A stretch of DNA of 64,000 bases, taken from the NCBI GenBank assembly GCA_037013495.1, contig CM072803.1, forward strand, positions 15,208,001 to 15,272,000. The letters run 5' to 3'. Numbering within the stretch: the stretch's first letter is position 1; each line of letters starts with the position of its first letter. The translations under genes and the position numbers were made by a program. This DNA is from Hippophae tibetana. Taxonomy: Eukaryota > Streptophyta > Magnoliopsida > Rosales > Elaeagnaceae. The notes under the pieces were generated by a model that saw only the letters and a list, made by a program, of their open reading frames with translations, was not told the origin of the DNA and made no database searches. This document shows positions 55,024 to 64,000 of the stretch, piece by piece.

Positions 55024-58000
55024 TCAATTTTGCAGAACGTTAATCAAGTTCAGACAATGTTTGAACTTGATTTTTGTTACCACCTTGGTTATCAAATCTG
55101 CGGGATTCTCTATAGTATTGATCTTTTGAACTAATATTCGACATTCTTCAATAATTTCTCGTAGAAAATGGTAATGAACGTCAATGTGCTTTATACGTGC
55201 ATGGTAAACTTGGTTCTTTGCTAAATGAATAACACTCTTACTGTCACAAAACACCTTAATATGTTTTTGACCAACTCCTAAATCTTCAGAAAAACCTCGT
55301 AACTAAATAGCTTCCTTCACAACCTCTATAACTACCATATACTCTGCCAATGTAGTAGACAAAACATCTATGAACTGTATGGTAGACTTCTAACTAAAAC
55401 TGGTGCTCTAGCAAAAGTAAACACATAACTAGTAGTTGATCAACGCTTATATAAATCTACTGCATAGTTGGAATCACAATATCCGACTGCACACTGACCA
55501 ACAGTATTATCCTACTGAAATACTATACCAACATCTAAAGTATTTAAAATACACCATAGAATCCATTTCATAGCCAACAAATGTCTTTTACCAAGATCAT
55601 GCATGTACCTACTTATCGCACCAATCGCATGTGAAATGTCAAGTCTCGTACACACCATTGCATACATCAAGCTACCAATCGCATTTGCACACGGTACATT
55701 TTTCATGTATTCTCGTTATGCATCATTCTTAGGAGATAATTGAGTACTAAGATTGAAATAAGGAACAAGAAAAGTACTTATAGGTTTTGTCTATTCATTC
55801 ATACCAAAACATTGTAGTACCTTCTTCAAATATTGACTCTAGGTCAAACTAAGCTTTCCCTTCTTTGCTTATCTCTATGATGAGAATCTTCTTGGCTTCT
55901 CCCAGATCTTTCATCTCGAACTCCTAACTTAGTTGAGCTTTCAACTTCTAAACTTATACTTAACTCTTCGATGCAATCAATATATCATCGACATACAATA
56001 GGACATAGATGAAAGACTCATCTTATAGCTTGCAAAAATACACAATGATCATGTGTAGTTCTAGCATACTTCTGTTGCGGCATAAACTCATCAAATAGTT
56101 GTACCACTGTCTTGAAGATTGCTACAATCCATACAATGATTTGTTCAACTTGTAAATCCAATTCTCTTTGTTGGTAACATTAAACCCTTTTGGCTAAAAC
56201 ATGTAGATTTCCTTTTCCAAGTCACCATGTAGAACCGTGGTTTTCACATCAAGTTAAACTAGTTCCAAATCTAAATGTGCTACCAAGGCCAACAAAATTC
56301 TAATGGAAAAATGTTTTACAACTGAAGAAAATATTTCATTATAATCGATTCCCTTCTTCTGAGTGTAGCCCTTATCCACCAACATTGTCTTGTAGTGAAC
56401 ACTATCTTTGTTAGGAAATCTCTCTTTCTTTGCATACACTCATTTGTAGCCAATTACCTTTTTACCCTTAGGTAGTTGTGTCAACTTCCATGTCTTATTC
56501 TTTTTAAGGAGAGAAGTTCTTCATCCATGGCTTCCTTCCATCTTTCAACTTTAAGGCTTCTGATTGCTTCTTTATATATGAAAGGAACATCATTATGCAC
56601 AAGCAAAAGTGCACAGGTCACCATATTCTTAAATTGAGTAGGTAGATCTTCCATATCTCTATATCGAGTAGGCACATTGACATTTTATCATTGTGGCTTA
56701 TCAACTAAAAATTCTTCTTGTTGCTATGGAGGTTCTTGGGCTAAAACATCTGATTCATCTTCTGCCAATGAAAGATCAACTTTTGTCTTATCTCTACCAA
56801 CTAGATTAACAATTCTGCTTTCAAATTTCACTTGTTTTGGAGTTCGCTCCACCTACTTTGGAGTTTGCTCTACCTATTGCAAAGTGTCATCAATCTTCTT
56901 AGTTACCTTTCTCAACAAGGCAGATTCATCAAAGGTAACATATCTACTGAAGATTATCTTTTTTTTCTATTCAAGGCACCATAGTCGATATCCCTTAAAA
57001 CCAGAAAGGATCCCTAAAAAATAGTTTTCTTGGCTCTTGGATCCAACTTTGATTCTATTACATGGTAGTATGCAATAGAACCAAACACGTGTAAGAAATC
57101 GTAATATGTAACAAGTTTTCTATATCGTACCTTCATAGGAATTTTCCCTTCAAAAGTAGATAATGATAGACGGTTGAAAAAATGACATGCATACATCAGA
57201 GCCTTAGCCCAATACTGCTTGCCTAACCTAGCATTTGACAAAATACACTGAATCTTCTTCAGCAAAGTCTGGTCCATACATTCTACAACTTCATTTTGTT
57301 GTGATGTTTTTCGAATAGTGAAGTGTCGCACTATGCTTTCTTCTTCACAAACTTTCATAAATGGATCATTTGTGTACTCAATGCCATTATCATACCTCAG
57401 ACACTTGCTCTTTCTACCAGTCTGAGTCTCGATCATCTTCTTCCACTTGATAAAAATTCTCGGTACTTTATCCTTTTTGTTCATGAGATACACTCAAACT
57501 CTTCTAGAGAAGTCATCAACGAAAGTGACATAATAATGTTTGTCACTCATAGATAGAGTTCTTGTTAGCCCCCATACATTAGTATGGATGTAATCCAAAA
57601 TACCTTTTGTATTATGGAGTGCAATTCCACTTACTTTTTTCTGCTTCCCCAATACATAATGCTCATAGAATTCCAACTTATTAGTTCTCACACATTTTAA
57701 CAGGCCTATCTTTACAAGAATCTATAAAGTTTTTTCACCAGTATGTCTCAAACATATATGTCAAAACTTGGTAGTTTTTTAATCTTTTTCTTCCTCTAAA
57801 ACTGCTATTGATGATGTCCCAATAACTGTACTACCAAGGTAGTAGTACAATTTATTCTTCTAAACACCTTTCAATGCCACGAGTGCTCAAGAAGTAACCT
57901 TCAATGCCTCATTTTACATAATTATAATAAAGCCTTTTGATTCTAAGACCCATAGAAATGAGATTTTTCTTCATATCTGGGATATAACGAACATCTTTCA

Positions 58001-58200
58001 AGACTCTAGTTGAACCATCTTGATTCTTCAAACAAATTGTACCGATCCCCAAAACTTTGCATGGATAATCATTACCTATGAAAACTACTCCACCATCTAG
58101 TTCTTCAAAGTTAATGAACCACTCTTTATTAGGAGACATATGAAAGGTACAGTTGAATCAAAAATCCAATCACTAGGATGGGATGCTATTGATGAATCAA
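55024..58200 (-). pseudogene. Tnt1-like pol: protease, integrase, RT and RNase H, broken
   Basis: From right to left on the minus strand: protease region with SPNKEWF and a GDY-PCKVLGIGT core (57909-58139); GAG-pre-integrase and HTNVWGLTR-like start; integrase core with FVDDFSRRV, then CLRYDNGIEYTND and T-SQQNEVVE (57691-57014), where Gly of 'QQNG' has become Glu; linker; RT with VDKGYTQKKGIDYNEIF (56439-56254) and an intact Y-V-D-D (55995-55984); SRPDI-equivalent CTRLDISHAIG (55706-55512); RNase H end with SKSVIHLAKNQVYHARIKHIDVHYHFLREII (shown here only as a landmark at 55254-55024). At least eight frame breaks separate these pieces. Confidence 0.85.
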
Positions 58201-58421
58201 CCAATGCAAAATCTAAATTTGAACTACTTTTAGCTACACGTGCATCAGACAACACAACTTTTCCTTTCTTCTTCAACTTCAGACAGTTTTTCTTCCAATG
58301 GCCTTTTTCATGACAAAAGGCATATTCATCTTTACCAAACCTTCCTTTTAAATGAGATCTGTCTCTCCTTCCTTTTTGTTGAGTTTACAGATGCCCACTT
58401 ACAGACAGTGTCTCTACTGCT

Positions 58422-58997
58422 TCATTCATGCTTTCTTTTTTTATCTTTCTTTCTAATTTCATAACTATATAGAGTAGTGCAAACTTCCTCAAAAGATATT
58501 TTATCCTTTCCAATGAGTAAGCTCAAAATAAGGTCATCAAGCTCATCAGGAAGGAAAGATAACAACATCAAGGTTAAATCTTCATCTTTAAATGTTTCAT
58601 CCATATTTAACAAATCTGCTACTAATAGATTAAAAGTAGCAATGTGGTCATTTATTGTGGTACCTATAAGGTATTCAAAACAAAACAACTTCTTCTTCAA
58701 ATAGAGTCGACTATATCTACTCTTTTTCACCAACTTGTTTTCCAATGACTTCCACAACTTACTTACAAATGTCTCCTTCATGAACGTGTATTTTTGTTCT
58801 CTTGAGAGATATGGATGGTTTGTACCAAATGTCAATTGATTGATATTTTTCCACTCAACTTCATCTACTTCATCTGATTTCTCTTCTTCAATGACAATGT
58901 TCATACCTTGTTGAAACAGAGCATCCAGAACTTCGCCTTGGCACATGCTGAAATGACTGGTTCCATCAAACTTCTCCACCTCGAACATTGCATTCAT
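58422..58997 (-). pseudogene. Tnt1-like gag
   Basis: From the ATG at 58997 the frame stays open for 191 codons: EVEKFDGTSHFSMCQGEV near the start, a UBN2-type helical core (KLWKSLENKLVKKS, LNMDETFKDEDLTLMLLSFLP), and a Lys-rich end (RKKDKKRKHE). The zinc knuckle follows after a stop at about 58270-58320 as Y-A-F-C-H-E-K-G-H-W-K-K-N-C, with the first Cys replaced. This is the longest intact piece of the element. Confidence 0.85.
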
Positions 58998-59138
58998 AAC
59001 TATTGTTTTGCTTGACGTGGATGGCTGGCCTTTGTTTGAGACTTTTCTTTTGCCATTTCTTTAGATTACAACAACTAGAAACTATATTCTAATAGCAAAC
59101 AAATGGAATACAAACAAAAGCCTAGGTAGATACCTTTA

Positions 59139-59150
59139 GCTTTGATACCA
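59139..59150 (-). other. Primer-binding site of the Tnt1-like element
   Basis: TGGTATCAAAGC on the minus strand, one mismatch from the initiator Met-tRNA complement used by the other elements here, three bases inside the 5' LTR. Confidence 0.75.
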
Positions 59151-59152
59151 AT

Positions 59153-59520
59153 TGTTGGAAAAATTAGGTATATTTTCTCTATTATAAGTTGTTACCATTC
59201 ACTTATGATTTAAATGAATACAATTTAAACTAGCACGACAAAATAATGCTGTTGGAAATATAATGCAAAAGGAAACTAAGCATATATTAAAGTAGAAATA
59301 AAAACACCATAAATTTAACGAGGTTCGATGTAAATGTTATCTATGTCTTAGGGCGTCGTTGATCACTTTCACTATCTCTAAATAGATAAGCTCCAAAATT
59401 ACAACTAATTGGACAAAATTGAGCTAATCAATTACCCTTACAAAAGAGAGAAAAATTTACAAATTTTGAAATGTTTTACGAGTAGAAAAGCAGACTTTAT
59501 TTATAGCTCAAAATATAACA
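59153..59520 (-). repeat. 5' LTR of the Tnt1-like copia element
   Basis: 368 bp, plus strand TGTTGGAAAAATTAGG...AATATAACA. It is the partner of 54541-54899. TATAAATAAA occurs on the minus strand near 59495-59505, close to the outer end. Confidence 0.85.
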
Positions 59521-61440
59521 CTTATCTTCTTTTATTTTTATTTATAAAATATTACTATTTATTTTTGTTAGGTTTACCTTCCGTCATATTTTTGAATACT
59601 TTAAAATTTTAGTTGTATTTTTTAATATACCTAGGACATTTTTGATATTATTCGTATATTTTTAACATGTTTTTCGTAAAGGCAAATATATTTAACAATT
59701 TATAATAATTATAATTAATAATATAAATATTATCATATTTTTAAATTAAAATTTAAAGAAAAAGTCATGTAATATATATTATAATGTTAAATAGATTAAA
59801 ATTCGTGAGGAGATAATTTGGTAAATATTTTACCTTTTTAACTTATATAATTAGATTAAAATAGTCACATTCGATTACCATACAAAAATTATTTTAATTA
59901 ATTGTATCAATATATATATATATATTAATTACGTTTTATAAGATTCTATTAGTTCGATAGAATTTAAAGTTAATTTAAACTTATATTTTTTTATAAGTTA
60001 TTTATCTTTAGTATAGATATTAAAATTTAAAAATCTACTTATATAATATATAAATTTTAATTTTATTATGTTTATAATATTTATATATTTTTCATTTTTC
60101 ATACATTTAAATCTTTAAATATAATAATATAAAATAAATAATTTATATTTATATTTTTGGAAGTAGGTAAATACATTTTTTTCTTAATATGTATGCATGA
60201 GGTTTATTTATTATTTTTATTGTCATTTTTCATTTTATTTTGATTTGATATATGATGTATATTTTAAAATTTTCTTAGACAATTTTAATTTTTTTAAAAA
60301 TTAAATATTTTTAAATAACAACAGAAGATATATCATAGTAAGAATTCTTCTTAATTCAATATTATGTTTTTATAAAAAATATTTTGATAAAAATTATAGA
60401 TAAAAAATTAATAAATCAATTGCTATTAAATTGATATTGTAGATCGACTTGAATATTTTTTTTTATTTTTTTTATATATAGGTTTAATAGAGTTTTGATT
60501 TTTTTCAAAATTATAAAGACAATAAAATAAACCAATTACTAATCAAGCCGGTTATACCCACCCGACTTGAAGGTTTCGTGAGAATAATTATAATTCCCAA
60601 TTTTTTAGTGGGAGATACACATATTCTTAACTCAATAAACTAATTTAATGTTAAAATTAAATAAATTTATACTCATAATTACACTCGCACGATGTTTAAA
60701 GAAATTTTATTTACAAAATTATTTAAATATTTATCATAATATAATTAATATAAATATAAATTTATAAGATTATAAGTTACTCTCTTTTATCATATTAAAA
60801 CTACACTTACCATTAAATACTTGTAATTTACATTGCATATTTCATTTATTAGAATAAGTTTTTTTTTTAAATTATAAGTAATTAATTTCATATAAAATAC
60901 TTAAATTTATTAATTATTTTTATGAATGGTTAATTTCATTTATTATATAAAATAACATCATAAAAATAAATACTTTTTTTATTTTTTTTTATTTTTTTTT
61001 AAAAAATTATTTCATCAATTATTTATATTACGACTTACTTTATTGCATACTATTGACAAATAAATTATCAAAATTTAACAACTAAATATACTGTTATGTT
61101 CTATTCATGTATCTTTTTAAAAAATGAACAAAATTATATAAAAATAATTTTTAAACCTAATTGTTTCAATTAAGTCAATCATTTTTTATTAATTTTGAAT
61201 TACTTATGCTCGTAAATTAAATTACTTAATATTTTTGTAAATTATTAAATATTTATGTTTTTTAAAATAATATTAAATTAATTTTATATTTTATTAATCT
61301 CAACTAAAAAATCATCACATAATTCAATGATATAATGTGAGAACAAATAATAATTTCTCATTTAATTTACCATAAAATACCAAACTGATTGATAAAGCTG
61401 ATGATATACGTTAGATTGGTGATTAAGCCCATGGACAAAT
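59521..61440. other. AT-rich intergenic DNA before the SINA-type gene
   Basis: Extremely AT-rich with long T runs (for example 60985-61005). No frame, no terminal repeats and no visible continuation of the caulimovirid on this side of the copia element. Confidence 0.5.
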
Positions 61441-61449
61441 CTGAGACAC

Positions 61450-62578
61450 ACGCTCATACCATGTGTACAAATGAATATAAGACGACTGTGTAAACAAGCC
61501 ATCCAAATCTTTGATTCTTCGTCTTCATTTCTGCCTCTAATCAATCAAAGACACGCATACTCTGAACCCAAGCTCATTTCATGGACGCTTGTCTACATTT
61601 CCATTTGTCCGACCTATTTTTTTGCTTTTTATTTTCTATTCCTCTCCTTCTTAAGTGCAAAAATCTGATATAATTATTGGAAGGTAGATTGAGTTTTAGA
61701 TCTGTATAAATTTGTATTTCGACTTGGGTCATATTTGGGTTTTGTTGGTTTTTCTCGATTTGTGTGTATATGGTGAGATTTCATTTTTTCCATCATTTCT
61801 GGAACTTCTCAAGTGTTGTAATCGGAAATTCCCATCTGGGTTTGGCTGTTCTCGGTGAGTTACCGAGTTTTAGCTTTATTTTACATCTTTTGATGTGAGT
61901 TCGGGTTTGACTTTTTTATCTGGGTACCAACCATTCTTTCGGAGCTTTCGATCTGTCTTTCTCAATTTGCTAGTTTTAAAAGTTCAATTATTTTTCTTGT
62001 TCGATTCTTTTGTAATCAACGAGTTGTGTTTACTTTACTGGATGATATTCTGTGGATTTTGCTTGTTTTGGATTCATGGTCATGTCAGATTTAGCTTGTG
62101 TTCATTCAGCTTTATGAATTTAGATTTTGATCTTCCTCGAATTTCAGTAAAATATGTTGAAAATGTCAAACTTGTGGGGGAAAAGGAGGCTAAATTTGGA
62201 GTTCTAGTAATTTAATGCTATTTTTTCCATCTTTTGTTTTCTTGCCCTTTTTGTTGTTTTCTATTTTGATAATATCTATGTTATTGCATATATTTGTACT
62301 CACACCCTTGACATTAGTTTACTTCATACTCTTTAGAATTACTTGAAATTTTCAATTCTTTGCGTATTTTGAGTATTCATACACGATGTAGGCATGTAGC
62401 TATAAGTCTTTAGCAAACATCTTTTTTAGTACATAGCTTCTGCACAAGATTGAGTCTTTTTTTGTTGGTTCTGTTTGACAGACAATCAGCCTTGAATTGA
62501 TTCAGAGAACTTTCAGTCTATTATTTTGATACCATTTTGGTAACACTCCATTGAAATTGGCAATTTCTTGAAGAAAAC
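61450..62578 (+). promoter_or_regulatory. 5' UTR region of the SINA-type E3 ligase gene, with a probable leader intron
   Basis: From about 61450 the base composition becomes less AT-rich, as in transcribed plant leaders. A good donor (CTCG|GTGAGT, intron from 61855) and a good acceptor (TGTTTGACAG|ACAATC, intron end 62481) bracket 627 bp of T-rich sequence. The coding start lies 98 bases after the acceptor. The exact transcription start is not visible. Several upstream ATGs lie in the first leader exon and would matter for translation if transcribed. Confidence 0.5.
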
Positions 62579-63851
62579 ATGTTTCCTGGAGGTGACTTCT
62601 GCTATGACATATCCAATGATTTAGTGACTGAGTCCCCCATTTCGTTTGAAGATTCTGATTTAGCAACTTCAAATGCTCAGTTAAGAAACTCTCCTTATAG
62701 AAAGGCTGCCCATAGTTCGACTCTATATCCTGGAAGGCCGTCAAGTAATGATGTCAGTATGCTACTTGAGTGTCCTGTTTGCATGAATTTGATGCATCCC
62801 CCAATCTTTCAGGTACCATCTCATAGATTTCATGGAGCAAAAACAGAATATGTTATATGCCCCCTCGGACTCTTTAGATTGGCTGCTTCTGTTGGAGCAG
62901 ATGAGCAATTTTGAGTTGTCAAAGATTCATGATCTCATGTAGTTGGAAAGAGTCGTACTAGTTACTTGTTGCATAGGATTTTAAGTGGCATGTTAATACT
63001 TCATATTAGACTTTAGATGATGTTGACTCATTTCTTGTTAGACCATATATGAAAAAGCTTATTTTTTATGTATTTACAGCAAGAATTAAGGTTTTCCATT
63101 TTTAAAAAGAGTTCCTTAAGTGTTAGCGTTGAGTGGTCAATTGCAACATTCACTGATAAAGTCATTGTTGCAGAAGCCTTAATGTACAACATTTGAAGAA
63201 GCATTTTATGTTTTCTTGACTAGAAGAGAATGCCCCTTTTATCTATAATTGTATGCATAGCAATCTACATGCACCCAAATCCTACTAATAGCTCATAACA
63301 AACTTTGATAAAGTGAGTATTCATTTTCATGATCTTCTTTGACAGATCTGCACCATATTCAGATTGCATCGCATTACATGTTCAAACGATATATAGTTAA
63401 CATGTTTTGAAATATATATATATATATATTATCATGATGCAAGCTTATTGGTTTTATTCCTCAGTGTCCAAATGGACATACTATATGCTCAACCTGCAAG
63501 GCGAGAGTACATAATTGCTGCCCGACATGTCGTCAAGAGCTTGGAAATATAAGGTGCCTAGCACTTGAGAAAGTAGCAGAGTCACTGGAAGTCCCTTGTA
63601 GATATCAAAATTTGGGTTGTAATGATATATTCCCATACTACAGCAAGCTCAAGCATGAGAAAAGCTGTAAATATCGGCCGTACAATTGTCCTTATGCAGG
63701 TGCTGAATGTTCTGTCACTGGTGACATCCCTCACCTTATGATGCATTTGAGGGATTTTCACAAGGTTGACATGCATGATGGGTGTACTTTCAACCACAGA
63801 TATGTTAAATCTAATCCGCAAGAAGTTGAAAATGCTACATGGATGTTAACT
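62579..63851 (+). CDS. SINA/SIAH-type RING E3 ubiquitin ligase (SINAT-like), 5' part
   Basis: Two coding exons, 62579-62812 and 63465-63851, joined between codons (CAG|GTACC ... CCTCAG|TGT), give 207 residues. The next donor follows directly (ACT|GTAAGT at 63852), and the rest of the gene lies beyond the window. A 60-residue acidic, Ser-rich N-terminus precedes a RING finger: C65, C68, C79, H83, C86, C89, C97, C100. The first intron splits the RING between the second and third zinc ligands. Then comes the SIAH zinc-finger region (ALEKVAESLEVPCRYQ, FPYYSKLKHEKSC, CPYAGAECSVTGDIPHL, HDGCTFNHRYVKSNP), stopping at ENATWMLT before the substrate-binding beta sandwich. Plant members act as dimeric E3 ligases that mark transcription factors and autophagy proteins for degradation. 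All zinc ligands are intact. Confidence 0.95.
63412..63429. repeat. (AT)n microsatellite in intron of the SINA-type gene
   Basis: About nine AT units, some 35 bp before the acceptor at 63464. Confidence 0.85.
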
Positions 63852-64000
63852 GTAAGTATCTCATTCACAACTGTTTCTTCTCGGTAATTGTACACTGTTA
63901 CATGGACCCTTTTAGGAAACTGGGTGTTGTAAATTTGTAGTGAAGTATATTTTCTTCAATTTTTTTAAATTTTCACCAATTTGGAGTGTCAAGTACTTCA

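Larger units (their letters stand above)
54541..59520 (-). mobile_element. Tnt1-like Ty1/copia retrotransposon, minus strand, about 5 kb
   Basis: LTRs of about 360 bp at both ends, a primer-binding site at 59139-59150 (TGGTATCAAAGC on the minus strand) next to the 5' LTR, and all domains in copia order from right to left: gag, protease, integrase, RT, RNase H. Stops and frameshifts break every domain. The LTRs have diverged noticeably. No 5-bp target duplication is visible (GTTTA on the left, CTTAT on the right). Its left LTR abuts the caulimovirid remnant. Confidence 0.88.

Overview
This is nuclear DNA of a flowering plant, almost certainly a eudicot. It is AT-rich and holds three intron-bearing or start-proximal pieces of conserved plant genes. 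Everything between them is retrotransposon and pararetroviral debris typical of plants: Ty1/copia elements primed by initiator Met-tRNA, TRIMs, LARD-like elements and an endogenous caulimovirid. The species cannot be named from the sequence. There is no bacterial operon, CRISPR array, rRNA gene or tRNA gene.

Host genes: (1) 1-203, minus strand, the first exon of a ubiquitin-like-domain CTD phosphatase (UBLCP1-like) running off the left edge. (2) 42961-47673, minus strand, a complete five-exon 10-formyltetrahydrofolate synthetase (formate--THF ligase), with an unusual 60-residue N-terminal extension and a duplicated splice acceptor. (3) 61450-64000, plus strand, the 5' part of a SINA/SIAH-type RING E3 ubiquitin ligase.

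Layout: 2.0-7.0 kb holds TRIM elements (one inverted and split by a solo LTR) and a LINE scrap. 9.3-28.8 kb is a nested retrotransposon stack. The oldest layer is a minus-strand copia element ('copia-A'). It was hit by two solo LTRs with perfect 5-bp target duplications (LTR-B, 9829-21219, GTTTG; LTR-C, 21893-23618, GAATG) and by a truncated LTR-B copy (24476-25460), and it is flanked at its gag end by an inverted LTR-C relative. LTR-B was later split by a 9.4-kb Sirevirus-type copia element (11461-20851, target duplication AATAT). 30.5-36.3 kb is a decayed LARD-like element with 'putative gypsy type transposon' remnants. 36.5-41.2 kb is a Sirevirus derivative that kept gag and 3' non-coding DNA but lost pol. 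49.5-54.5 kb is a broken endogenous caulimovirid. 54.5-59.5 kb is a broken Tnt1-like copia element.

Most interesting signals: the LTR-B family carries an array of composite sites, CCAAT-N10-CACG, at a fixed internal spacing and repeated about every 40 bp. This is the published form of the plant ER-stress response element, so the family may be driven by the unfolded protein response. The same family starts with a palindromic hairpin whose stem changes by compensatory pairs between copies. The formate--THF ligase has two start codons arranged as expected for leaky scanning and dual targeting. I found no evidence for a wholly new multi-gene system; the novelty here is regulatory and structural.
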